From Pseudescherichia sp031998825 (GTDB taxonomy: Bacteria; Pseudomonadota; Gammaproteobacteria; Enterobacterales; Enterobacteriaceae), in contig NZ_DAMACX010000025.1 in NCBI RefSeq assembly GCF_031998825.1, forward strand, positions 6,012 to 70,011: a stretch of 64,000 nucleotides of DNA. The letters run 5' to 3'. This document shows, in pieces, positions 9,113-17,445 of this stretch (position 1 is its first letter; every line of letters begins with the position of its first letter). A program made the translations under genes and the position numbers. The notes beneath the pieces were generated by a model. The model had not been told where the DNA came from. It did not search any database and saw nothing but the letters and a program-made list of their open reading frames with translations.

Positions 9113-9127
9113 TAAAACGCTGTTTTA
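9113..9127 (+). promoter_or_regulatory. Candidate KdgR operator upstream of kdgT
   Basis: TAAAACGCTGTTTTA is a perfect inverted repeat (arms TAAAAC/GTTTTA). It fits the KdgR consensus as I remember it (roughly TRAAACRNYGTTTYA). It lies about 208-222 bp before the kdgT start, which implies a long leader. Confidence 0.55.
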
Positions 9128-9334
9128 TTTTCATTGAATCGATATTCCAAAGATCGCATCATAGCCGCAGTTCTGACGAGCCAGGCGTTACGCGGAGGGT
9201 CACGCCAGCCACGTTTCTCCTGGTTCGACTTGCATGATGAGATCGAAGGCCTCAACGCCAGGATGCCTTAACCAATTGAAATTAAAACTATTATTTTCTC
9301 GCTCGTGCAGCGTGATGAGAAGTGAGGGTTCATA

Positions 9335-10336
9335 ATGAAAATCAAGGCCACAATTGAACGTATCCCCGGTGGGATGATGCTGGTCCCGCTGCTGCTCGGC
9401 GCGATTTTAAATACCTTAGCGCCTGATACCGGTGCCTATTTCGGTTCATTCACCAAAGGCATGATTTCCGGGACGGTACCGATCCTGGCCGTCTGGTTCT
9501 TCTGTATTGGGGCATCGATTGATTTGCGCGCCACCGGTACGGTGTTACGCAAATCCGGCACCCTGGTGCTGACCAAAATTGCCGTCGCATGGCTTGTGGC
9601 GATGATTGCCGCCAGCTTTATTCCGGAACAGGGCATTCAGACAGGATTCTTTGCCGGGATTTCCGTGCTGGCGATTGTCTCTGCAATGGACATGACTAAC
9701 GGCGGCCTCTACGCCAGCCTGATGAACCAGTACGGCACCAAAGAGGAGTCCGGCGCGTTCGTTCTGATGTCGCTAGAGTCCGGCCCGCTGATGACCATGG
9801 TCATCCTCGGCTCCGCTGGCCTGGCCTCGTTTGAGCCACACCACTTTGTCGGAGCGGTACTGCCCTTCCTGATCGGCTTTGCGCTGGGTAACCTCGACCA
9901 CGACCTGCGGGCATTCTTCAGCAAGGCAACGCCGGTACTGATCCCATTCTTCGGTTTTGCGCTGGGTAACACCATCAACCTGAAAGTGATTATGGAAACC
10001 GGCCTGCTGGGTATTTTCCTCGGCATCGCGGTCATCGTTATCACCGGTATCCCGTTGATTCTGGCTGACAAGTTTATTGGCGGCGGTAACGGTACGGCGG
10101 GGGTTGCGGCTTCATCAGCGGCAGGCGCGGCGGTGGCTAACCCGGTCATCATTGCCCAGATCAACCCGGCGTTCGAACCGGTGGCGGCGTCAGCGACGGC
10201 GCTGGTAGCAGCTAGCGTGATTGTGACGGCGATTCTGGTACCGATTATTACGGCACTCTATGCAAGACGCTTTGGCGAGCCGCAGAGTGCGGCAAGTCGA
10301 GAGAAGCCGGTAGAAGCCGACTCGTTACACCACTAA
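9335..10336 (+). CDS. kdgT: 2-keto-3-deoxygluconate permease KdgT
   Basis: The 333-aa protein matches the KdgT family from MKIKATIERIPGGMMLVPLLLGA through about ten hydrophobic segments (E. coli KdgT is 327 aa). It imports 2-keto-3-deoxy-D-gluconate with protons, feeding the KDG kinase/KDPG aldolase branch of pectin and hexuronate breakdown. The variable C-terminal tail is polar. The gene stands alone between divergent proP and convergent yjcZ. E. coli carries kdgT in a different chromosomal neighbourhood, so it has been relocated or independently gained here. KdgR control is likely from the operator upstream. Confidence 0.95.
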   Translation: MKIKATIERIPGGMMLVPLLLGAILNTLAPDTGAYFGSFTKGMISGTVPILAVWFFCIGASIDLRATGTVLRKSGTLVLTKIAVAWLVAMIAASFIPEQGIQTGFFAGISVLAIVSAMDMTNGGLYASLMNQYGTKEESGAFVLMSLESGPLMTMVILGSAGLASFEPHHFVGAVLPFLIGFALGNLDHDLRAFFSKATPVLIPFFGFALGNTINLKVIMETGLLGIFLGIAVIVITGIPLILADKFIGGGNGTAGVAASSAAGAAVANPVIIAQINPAFEPVAASATALVAASVIVTAILVPIITALYARRFGEPQSAASREKPVEADSLHH

Positions 10337-10357
10337 GATACCTCTTTTTGACTACAG

Positions 10358-10380
10358 CCCCTCCTGCCAGCCGGGAGGGG
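10358..10380. terminator. GC hairpin between kdgT and yjcZ
   Basis: CCCCTCC (10358-10364) pairs with GGAGGGG (10374-10380). It lies between convergent stops but has no clear T tract, so terminator function is only likely. Confidence 0.5.
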
Positions 10381-11265
10381 TCACACTCCCTCCCCAAAAA
10401 TCTCATCTACCATCGCCGTTGCCAGCCGCGTTGCCGAACAGAGTCTCGGCATGCCCAGCGCCACGTTTTGCCAGCTCTGCGTAATAGTCCAGCATATCGG
10501 GTGGCGATCCGCATCGCACCAGTCCCCCAGCCAGCCCAGCATATCTTTATAATCCATCAGGCCCGGCGTGGTGGGGGTCGTGAGCCACTGATGATAGAAG
10601 TGGCGCGTCGCGGGCGAGGCGTTGATTCCCTGAGCGAGAAAACCGGCCGCCATCACTCGCAGATTATCTTTCAGCAGCGAAGAAGCCTCCGGACTGGTCA
10701 GGCGACAGGCGTCACCGAAGGCGCCCCAGCGCAGCTCCTCAAGGGCGATATAGCAGCGCCCGGCCATGGACCAACCGTTGTACTTGCCAGCACGCCAGCG
10801 GGTAAAGATCTGTTCACTGTGTACGCCCGCCTGCACCATCAGGCCACGCTGGGTTAAGGCTTTCTCTTTCCAGGCGGCGCGCTGGCTGAAGTGCTTATGC
10901 AGCTCGCTAATCTGCTCAGGCAAGGTGGCGGACGCGGCAGGACGGCGCTCGGCATTGTGCTGCAGTACGGCCAGACGCTGAGTGATACGCGAGAGCGCGA
11001 GCTGGCCCGGATCGAACATGCTCGCCAGCTTCTCGGCCAGGCCCAGGCGCAGTGCATCGCTCTCATTGAAGACGCCGGCCATCGCCCACGGGCGCAGCTG
11101 CGTCTGGTTCATGATCTCCTGCGTCAGGCGATCGCGTAACAGCTGCTGCTGCGGCACGATCTGGGCCTGGCGGGGAGCATCAATGCCCAGCACCAGATCG
11201 ACGATAAACTTCGGATGGATACACTCCAGCGTGCTCCCGGGTCCGTCCAGTAGTCGATTTTTCAT
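10381..11265 (-). CDS. yjcZ: YjcZ-like protein, partner gene of crfC
   Basis: This 294-aa soluble protein corresponds in length and position to E. coli YjcZ (292 aa). It lies 2 bp after the crfC stop, so the pair is surely cotranscribed. It contains no catalytic motif that I can recognise; it is rich in Trp, Leu and Gln and looks helical. In E. coli yjcZ has been linked genetically to motility/c-di-GMP phenotypes, but its biochemical role is not settled. The tight coupling suggests that it works with the dynamin-like CrfC. Confidence 0.85.
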   Translation of the reverse strand: MKNRLLDGPGSTLECIHPKFIVDLVLGIDAPRQAQIVPQQQLLRDRLTQEIMNQTQLRPWAMAGVFNESDALRLGLAEKLASMFDPGQLALSRITQRLAVLQHNAERRPAASATLPEQISELHKHFSQRAAWKEKALTQRGLMVQAGVHSEQIFTRWRAGKYNGWSMAGRCYIALEELRWGAFGDACRLTSPEASSLLKDNLRVMAAGFLAQGINASPATRHFYHQWLTTPTTPGLMDYKDMLGWLGDWCDADRHPICWTITQSWQNVALGMPRLCSATRLATAMVDEIFGEGV

Positions 11266-11267
11266 GG

Positions 11268-13613
11268 TTACTCTGCCGCGAATAGGGTTTGAATATCATC
11301 GCGTAACAGGCGGGCATCCTCATGGATCCATTTCGCCGTTGTCATACACTGCTTCAGGTGCTGACGAAGCGCCATTACCGATGACTCGTTCTGCTGGCGG
11401 ATAGCCAGACTGTCACGCAGGCTCTCCTGAAGTCCGGAAAGACTTAGCGAAAACTCGGCAAAGAAGGTGGCCATCCCCGCCGTAACTGAAACATCGACCT
11501 GTGCCGCTAAAGCTTTACGAATTTGTGCACAAAAATGCGCAACATGAGCGATCAAATTTTTATGCAACAATGACACATCGATAACATAACGCGTGCGGGT
11601 CACGACGTAGTCATTCCATCCCCAGCCGGGGTTGTTGAGCCAGCGGGACATCGACTCGCGTACGCCGCCGACGCGCGACTGCCCGACCGGCAGATCCTCC
11701 GAGGCGATGGCGTCAACAAAGAGCTGGCGGGTATTAAAGTTCAGGGTGCTGGCCTGGAACGCAGGTAGGCTAATACGCGCCCGGAACCCGGTATGGCTTA
11801 GCTCCTCTTTAATACGCGTTTCGATAGGACGCATGGCATCATGCAGGGAGCGGGTCAGCGTGTTTTCCAGCTGATCGAAGCGCAGCGCCAGCTCGCGGCC
11901 GATCTTCTCCTGCGCCGCCAGCAGGATCACTTCACAGGCGGAGCGGATCTTGCTCAGCACAATCTGCGCCTGGCCCTCATCCTCCAGCACCAGCTTGCCT
12001 GGACCAAACTCCTCATTCTGCTGCAGGCTGGCAAAGCTCAGGTTGGCCATCTCCGCCAGCGAGCCATCCTTAAAATAGCTGTCGATAGCATTGACGATAT
12101 CTGCCTGCTGGCCGTTGATGAAGATGTCTGCCGCCGCCAGCGCCTCGTCAACCTCATGATTGACCTCATCGCTGACCCGCTCCTGGCAGCTTTTCAGCAG
12201 GGTCATATCCTCTTCGAGACGAGCAATGTTGTGTTCAAGCTTCTCAAATGCCACGGTCAGGCTCTGATAGCGGAACTCCAGATATTCACTGGCGCTGTGG
12301 GAGTAGTTTAAAAGCTTGTGCGATGCCGAACGCAGGGCATAAAGCGAGGCGTTAGCATGCGCAGCGTGAAGCAGCTTACGGATTGGTTGCTCAAAGAGTG
12401 AATCCTCCCACAGCAGCTCCGCCGCGTGATGAATGTGGGCGATGTCATCGAGATCTGCCAGCCGCCAGCGACGGCCCAGCGCCTCTTCGGCAAAATCCTG
12501 TACCCATGGCTGCTCATTGGGATCGGGCAGCTTGCCGCGCAGGTTCAGCTCGTGACGAGCGCGGTTCGCCAGGTAGCCCCACATCGAGGAGACCGGAAAG
12601 ATCTGCCCCGGATTGATGTTGCCCTTCATCAGCGTCCCGGCAATCAATGCCCGAACCTGATCCTCATCGTCGCTGTTACGATCCTTTTGATCGAACTTGT
12701 TCACCAGCGCATAGAGCGGCACCGACTTGCCGACCGCTGCGATCGCCTGGCGTACCTCTTCATCTGAAATAGATTTGAGCTGGGTATAGTCGAGCACCGC
12801 CAGCACCGCCGAGGCACGCGCCAGCTGCTCGTTCAGCATCTGCTGCAGGTGCGGCTGCCCGGCTTCGTTTGGCCCAGGGGTATCCAGCAGGGTCAGCTGG
12901 CCCATGTTGTTCTCCAGCCCGGCGAGGTGCACAAACTCAACCTCAATCACCGGAATATGCTCAATGGCGGTATAGGCGGAGAAGGGAAAATCGACCTCCA
13001 GCGCTTTTGACAGGCGCACCAGATCGTTCAGGCTCTTCAGGCAGTGAAAAATGGGCTGTGCGCCGAGGTAGTGTTTATCGAAGGCATCGCCCTGCTGGAT
13101 ACGCTCCAGTAGGGTCGTCATATCCTTATCGATCTCCAGCTTCTGCGCCAGCCGCTCGCGGTCAACGTTAAACAGCCGCGTCTGGAGCTGCTGCGTCAGG
13201 GCGTCTATCGGCCCGACGTGGGAGAAGTGGAGCACTGGCTCTTTCTGTCCCGGCGTATGGCGAATAAGGGTCGGCAGGGCCGTCATCGGCCGGTTACGGT
13301 TAGGCAGCACCTCGGTGCCAACAATGGCGTTAATCGTCGTCGATTTTCCCGCTTTCATCGTGCCGACAATGGCCAGCACCATCTCAAGGCGGGTAATTTT
13401 CCGTAGCTCGTTATCCAGGGTGGCGTACTGGGCCTCTACCCCCCGGGCGCTAAAATGCAACGGCAGGACGTTGGCGGTATCGCTATCCCCGGCAGACAAT
13501 GCTTCATCCAGCGCTGCCATCGGCATGGCCTGCAACGACTGGAGGTTGTGCAGTGAAAGCTGTAACAGCCTCTCGGCTTCCTGGCTTAATTCGAATATTG
13601 TCTGTGTGTGCAT
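11268..13613 (-). CDS. crfC: Dynamin-like GTPase CrfC (YjdA), clamp-binding sister-fork colocalisation protein
   Basis: The 781-aa product is a bacterial dynamin relative. It has P-loop GTMKAGKST (residues 84-92), a G3 motif DTPG, a G4 motif NKFD, then long helical stalk regions with heptads. The segment around the P-loop (MVLAIVGTMKAGKSTTINAI) is the same as I recall for E. coli CrfC (742 aa). In E. coli it binds the DNA polymerase clamp and keeps sister nascent strands together. The N-terminal ~60 residues, where the clamp-binding motif lies, differ from E. coli. A purine-rich GGAAAG stands about 15 nt before the ATG. Confidence 0.92.
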   Translation of the reverse strand: MHTQTIFELSQEAERLLQLSLHNLQSLQAMPMAALDEALSAGDSDTANVLPLHFSARGVEAQYATLDNELRKITRLEMVLAIVGTMKAGKSTTINAIVGTEVLPNRNRPMTALPTLIRHTPGQKEPVLHFSHVGPIDALTQQLQTRLFNVDRERLAQKLEIDKDMTTLLERIQQGDAFDKHYLGAQPIFHCLKSLNDLVRLSKALEVDFPFSAYTAIEHIPVIEVEFVHLAGLENNMGQLTLLDTPGPNEAGQPHLQQMLNEQLARASAVLAVLDYTQLKSISDEEVRQAIAAVGKSVPLYALVNKFDQKDRNSDDEDQVRALIAGTLMKGNINPGQIFPVSSMWGYLANRARHELNLRGKLPDPNEQPWVQDFAEEALGRRWRLADLDDIAHIHHAAELLWEDSLFEQPIRKLLHAAHANASLYALRSASHKLLNYSHSASEYLEFRYQSLTVAFEKLEHNIARLEEDMTLLKSCQERVSDEVNHEVDEALAAADIFINGQQADIVNAIDSYFKDGSLAEMANLSFASLQQNEEFGPGKLVLEDEGQAQIVLSKIRSACEVILLAAQEKIGRELALRFDQLENTLTRSLHDAMRPIETRIKEELSHTGFRARISLPAFQASTLNFNTRQLFVDAIASEDLPVGQSRVGGVRESMSRWLNNPGWGWNDYVVTRTRYVIDVSLLHKNLIAHVAHFCAQIRKALAAQVDVSVTAGMATFFAEFSLSLSGLQESLRDSLAIRQQNESSVMALRQHLKQCMTTAKWIHEDARLLRDDIQTLFAAE

Positions 13614-14225
13614 GATGAAAGTCTTTCCTTAACGCAAATTTTTCTTACTTTTATTTAGCCGTGCTATTTATTTAGTAAAGTTTCGGCTTTTATAATTACG
13701 TGTGGAAAATATCTAAAAAAGATAATCGCCTGATGACGCTCAGGAAAATAAATATTTTTTGTCTCAACTCATCGACAGATCTTTCGTTCCGGACCAAGAA
13801 ACCAGAGCGATTAGAGAGCGTAGCGCATTTTTATGTGCAAACAGGATATATCTTCGTATATTTACCCACCTAATTTGAGGGTAATAAACCACCTTCGGCC
13901 AGAAGAGTTAGCGGGTGCCAGATGCCGTCGCGAATAACGCTCGATGCTTCATCTCACCATATAGGAATTGATGAAAAGTGGCAATTTCCCCCGAAAAATA
14001 TTCTAAATATCATACATAAACCTATACCTTCTGCGTCACACAGCTAGCTTCGCTTACCGCTGTGACAGGTTGTGTCAAGGCCACGCATTTTTCTCTGATT
14101 TTGCATAAAAATAATAGCACCGACAACTGTAAGGTATTAGTGTATAATCGCCCCCTTTCTCGGCCTGCTGCCGAGCTTTTTGCGGACCGTGCGTCCGCGT
14201 TGCCAGCCCCTACGAGGATCGTACC
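13614..14225. other. 612-bp AT-rich spacer between crfC and yjdM
   Basis: No credible coding frame is present. It should carry the crfC promoter (minus strand) and, at its right end, the yjdM promoter. Nothing else is recognised, including between 13800 and 14060. Confidence 0.6.
14120..14148 (+). promoter_or_regulatory. Sigma70 promoter of yjdM
   Basis: CCGACA (14120-14125), a 17-bp spacer and a perfect TATAAT (14143-14148) stand about 78 bp before the yjdM start. Confidence 0.65.
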
Positions 14226-14561
14226 ATGTCACTTCCCCACTGCCCAAAATGCCACTCTGAGTATACCTATGAAGATAACGGCCTGCTTATCTGCCCCGAG
14301 TGCGCGTATGAATGGAATGAAAGCGAGTCCACGGCCGAGACCGATCAATTAATCGTCAAAGATGCTAACGGCAATCTACTGACGGATGGCGATAGCGTCA
14401 CGGTAATTAAGGATCTCAAGGTCAAGGGCAGCTCCTCAATGCTGAAGATCGGCACAAAGGTTAAAAATATTCGCCTCGTTGAAGGCGATCATAATATCGA
14501 TTGCAAAATCGACGGCTTTGGTCAGATGAAGCTTAAATCAGAATTCGTTAAAAAGAATTAA
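14226..14561 (+). CDS. yjdM: Zinc-ribbon protein YjdM (PhnA)
   Basis: The 111-aa protein has an N-terminal zinc ribbon (CPKC ... CPEC, residues 7-27) and the conserved C-terminal PhnA domain (NIDCKIDGFGQMKLKSEFVKKN). It is the E. coli YjdM/PhnA homologue. Despite its old name it is not needed for phosphonate use, and it is not the phosphonoacetate hydrolase that shares the symbol. GAGG precedes the ATG at a good distance. In E. coli yjdM lies next to crfC on one side and near the phn operon on the other; here the operon is reduced to a phnH remnant. Confidence 0.94.
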   Translation: MSLPHCPKCHSEYTYEDNGLLICPECAYEWNESESTAETDQLIVKDANGNLLTDGDSVTVIKDLKVKGSSSMLKIGTKVKNIRLVEGDHNIDCKIDGFGQMKLKSEFVKKN

Positions 14562-14608
14562 CCCTGGGCGACCCCTTTTCAGACACCGCTGGCGCTATCT
14601 TCATTATC

Positions 14609-14637
14609 CGGTCACGGTAACTTAACCTAAATGTCAC
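14609..14637 (+). promoter_or_regulatory. Possible decayed Pho box upstream of the phnH remnant
   Basis: Three 7-mers spaced by 4 bp (CGGTCAC, ACTTAAC, ATGTCAC) resemble CTGTCAT-type PhoB half-sites with 11-bp periodicity; the middle one is poor. Position and spacing fit a relic of the phosphate-starvation promoter of a phn operon. Confidence 0.3.
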
Positions 14638-14679
14638 ACTCGGCGGCCAGGATAGGACGATTCTAACCGGAGGTCGTCC

Positions 14680-15048
14680 ATGCAGGGTGCTCAACACCAT
14701 TTTCGCCGTCTATCTAAAGCCATGAGCGAGCCGGGGGTGATTGTCACCTTCAGCCCGCTTAACGATGAGTGCCAGCCGCTCGATCTCGCCAGCGTCCTGC
14801 TAACGTTAACCGAGAGCAGTCGCGCCCCGCTGATTTTACAGGTTGCCAGCCTGAGCGGCGGGCGCATGCTGCGCCTGACCGGCAACGGCATTGCCGATGA
14901 GCGCATGGTTGCGCCCCAGCTGCCGGAAAGTATCGTACGCGAGCTTAGCGAACGTCTGCCCCCCTTCTCGCCGGATGTGGATCTATTCCTGACCTGCGGC
15001 GAACGTCTGATGGCTATTCCCCGCTCGACCCATATCGAAGTGCGCTGA
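14680..15048 (+). pseudogene. phnH: Internally deleted phnH (carbon-phosphorus lyase subunit), remnant of a phn operon
   Basis: The 122-aa frame matches two separated parts of PhnH (194 aa in E. coli). Its N-terminal part (AQHHFRRLSKAMSEPGVIV) corresponds to about residues 14-32. Its C-terminal part (LILQVASLSGGRMLRL ... LTCGERLMAIPRSTHIEV) corresponds to about 123-193. Roughly 60 residues between them are missing in frame, and the extreme N-terminus is replaced. PhnH belongs to the PhnGHI core of C-P lyase, so alone and shortened it cannot support phosphonate breakdown. It still has a strong GGAGG and an open frame. Its TGA directly abuts the stop codon of the convergent kinase gene. No phnC-G or phnI-P genes remain nearby. 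Confidence 0.85.
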
Positions 15049-17331
15049 TTAGCGCGTCTGGGCCTTGCGCAGCGCCTGGACCAGCTGGGCGCGGGTGAAC
15101 GGTTTACGCAGCAGCTCGACGTCCGGCAGGGCCGGGTTGTCCGCCGGGCGCAGATCCTGGCCGCTGATCAGCAGCAGCGCCAGTCCAGGATAGTGCTGGC
15201 GGGCAAACTGCACCACCTCTGCGCCGCTTAGCCTGCCAGGCAGCATCAAATCGCTCAGCAGAAAATCGATATCCGGCGCGGCGGCCAGCAGCGCCAGCGC
15301 CTGCTCGCTATTTTCCGCCTCTAGCGTCAGGTAGCCCAGTTGATGCAGCTGTTCGCACAGCGTCTGCCGCACGTCGGCCTCGTCCTCCAGTACCAGAATA
15401 AGCCGGTCGGTGCTATCGCCGTCGGGCATCGCCTCGGGCTGGCTCAGGTCAGCAGCCAGCCCTGAGGCGCGCGGCAGATGCAGCCGCACCGTCGTCCCCT
15501 GCCCTGGCACGCTCTCAATCTCTACCCGCCCGCCCGACTGGCGGATAAACCCGTAGACCATCGACAGGCCCAGGCCGCTGCCGCTGCCGGTCTGCTTGGT
15601 GGTAAAGAACGGCTCAAAGACCCGGGCTTTGACCTCCTGCGCCATGCCGCAGCCGCGATCGGCCACCTCCAGGGCGACCATGTCCTGGCGGCGTCCATCG
15701 CTGCGCGTTACCCGCTGGTTCCAGGTGCGGATACGGATAACGCCGCTCCGGCCCTCCATCGCGTCGCGGGCGTTCATCACCAGGTTGATCAGGGCGTTTT
15801 CCAGCTGCCCGACGTCGATCCACGCCGCCCACGCCGGGCTTTGCGCCTCTATCTCCAGCGTCAGGGTGGCAGGCAGGGAGTGATGCAGCAGCTCGCTCAG
15901 GTTCTCCAGCAGGGGTTGCATCGCCACCGCCTGCGGGTGCAGGGACTGTTTGCGCGAAAACGCCAGCAGGCGCTGGGTAAGCAACGCACCGCGCTCGGCA
16001 GCCTGCAACGCCCGGTTGATACGAGCTGCATCCGGCGAGCCGGGGCTGACCAGCTCCAGGCTACCGATAATTACCGCTAACAGGTTATTAAAGTCGTGCG
16101 CCAGCCCGCCCGTCAGTTGCCCCACCGCTTTCATCTTCTGGCTGTGCAGCAGCGCCACCTCCAGCCCCTGCCGTTCGGTACGGTCAATCTCCATTTGGGT
16201 CGTCTTCTCCCGCAGTAGCCGGGAGGTGTGCTCCAGCGAGGCGGTATTGCGGGCAAAGACGTTAAATGCCCGCGCCAGCTCCCCCAGCTCGTCCCGCCGC
16301 TGTAATGCGGGAACGGAGACATCCTGCTCTCCCCGCGCCAGCCGGGCCATCGCTCGGGAGATGGCAGTCAGATTCGACCCCAGGTTACGGTAGATATACC
16401 AGCCTGCAAAACCGGTGATCACCAGGGCCAGCAGCGCGAAGGCAATAATAAACAGGATAATGGATTTCAGCTCGCGGTGGCTCTGATCGGTACGCTGCTG
16501 CGACACATCCACGACGCGCTCAACGTACTGGTTGATATCGGTATTCAAAAAGGCCACCAGCGCCTTGATGTGGTACATGTACCAGCTGATCGCCAGATCG
16601 CTCTCCTCGAGCTGTAAAGAGAGTGGCCCCAGCTTGCGCAGCTCAACGGTGAAGTCGCCCAGTATGGTGTTGATGACGGGCTGGCTCGCGCCTCCTGGCA
16701 GCTGCACCACAATCGTCTCCAGCGCCGCCACCGTCGGACGCGGCGAGGGGGTCTGGATCGCGGCGCTAATCAGGCGGTCCATCTCATCAAGCAGTCGGGG
16801 ATCCGGCACGCTGCCGCCGTCGCGCAGATTGATACGCTGGATCTGGCGCAGATAACTCTGGTTTTGGTAGAGCGAGCTAAGCAGCGAGTTACGTTGCAGA
16901 TGGCGGCGGTGGCCCCGCTCCAGCATCTGCGTTGCGCTGTGCTGTAACTCATTGCTACGCTGAATAATGCGCGCCACCAGCTGCTGCTCGCTGTACGCCA
17001 GCGGCGCGTGGGCCAACTGTTCCAGCGAATGTTGCAGCGCCGCCTGGGTCGCCTTCAGCCGCTCGGCCTCGCCCTGGTACTCCAGCGCGCCCACCACCTG
17101 CGACAGCCGGACCGCCGCCGTGGCAACGTTCGCCGTATCCCGCGCCAGGTTCATGCTGCCGGTCATATCGTCCAGCGTCTGCTGCTGCACCTGCTCCTGG
17201 ATCTGGCTGGCATGGCGAAATCCCAGCACCGCCGCGCCGCTGACCATTAGCGTCACCACCATCACCAGCAGGTTAAAGATGAGCAGTCGCCCGCGCGCGC
17301 TGGCGAAAAAGTGACGTCCTTGCTGCGGCAT
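15049..17331 (-). CDS. Hybrid sensor histidine kinase of the sugar island
   Basis: The 760-aa membrane kinase has TM1 (about 16-38), a helical periplasmic sensor (39-288), TM2 (about 290-313), a HAMP domain (about 314-365), the dimerisation domain with phospho-acceptor His412 (LTGGLAHDFNN), an ATPase domain (NLVMNARDAM, DRGCGM, GSGSGLGLS) and a C-terminal receiver (acidic pocket LED near 648-650, Asp694, Lys743). It lacks an HPt domain, so the receiver either acts as a phosphate sink or needs an HPt elsewhere. The gene is divergent from the ABC importer genes by 114 bp. The natural partner is the response regulator at the far end of the island. The signal is presumably the imported sugar or its binding protein. 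Confidence 0.9.
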   Translation of the reverse strand: MPQQGRHFFASARGRLLIFNLLVMVVTLMVSGAAVLGFRHASQIQEQVQQQTLDDMTGSMNLARDTANVATAAVRLSQVVGALEYQGEAERLKATQAALQHSLEQLAHAPLAYSEQQLVARIIQRSNELQHSATQMLERGHRRHLQRNSLLSSLYQNQSYLRQIQRINLRDGGSVPDPRLLDEMDRLISAAIQTPSPRPTVAALETIVVQLPGGASQPVINTILGDFTVELRKLGPLSLQLEESDLAISWYMYHIKALVAFLNTDINQYVERVVDVSQQRTDQSHRELKSIILFIIAFALLALVITGFAGWYIYRNLGSNLTAISRAMARLARGEQDVSVPALQRRDELGELARAFNVFARNTASLEHTSRLLREKTTQMEIDRTERQGLEVALLHSQKMKAVGQLTGGLAHDFNNLLAVIIGSLELVSPGSPDAARINRALQAAERGALLTQRLLAFSRKQSLHPQAVAMQPLLENLSELLHHSLPATLTLEIEAQSPAWAAWIDVGQLENALINLVMNARDAMEGRSGVIRIRTWNQRVTRSDGRRQDMVALEVADRGCGMAQEVKARVFEPFFTTKQTGSGSGLGLSMVYGFIRQSGGRVEIESVPGQGTTVRLHLPRASGLAADLSQPEAMPDGDSTDRLILVLEDEADVRQTLCEQLHQLGYLTLEAENSEQALALLAAAPDIDFLLSDLMLPGRLSGAEVVQFARQHYPGLALLLISGQDLRPADNPALPDVELLRKPFTRAQLVQALRKAQTR

Positions 17332-17357
17332 ATCACGCTCCGGGAAGAAAAATCACA

Positions 17358-17374
17358 ATATGACAAATATGAAC
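17358..17374. promoter_or_regulatory. Tandem ATATGA(A)C half-sites, possible response-regulator box
   Basis: ATATGAC (17358-17364) and ATATGAAC (17367-17374) are direct repeats in the 114-bp gap between the divergent kinase and importer genes. On the other strand they read GTTCATAT and GTCATAT, close to the tor box of TorR as I recall it. OmpR-family regulators bind such tandem repeats. Confidence 0.4.
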
Positions 17375-17445
17375 GGCTTCTGACATTTTGCGTTTACGTT
17401 CCTGTGATGGAGTGCTGATATCGCCCACCCCGCAGGAGATCCGCC

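Larger units (their letters stand above)
8661..9334. other. 674-bp divergent control region of proP and kdgT
   Basis: No gene is evident. It holds the proP promoters (CRP site 8867-8882), a candidate KdgR operator (9113-9127) next to a weak CRP-like half site (TGTGA at about 9099), and a long AT-rich leader for kdgT. Confidence 0.7.
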
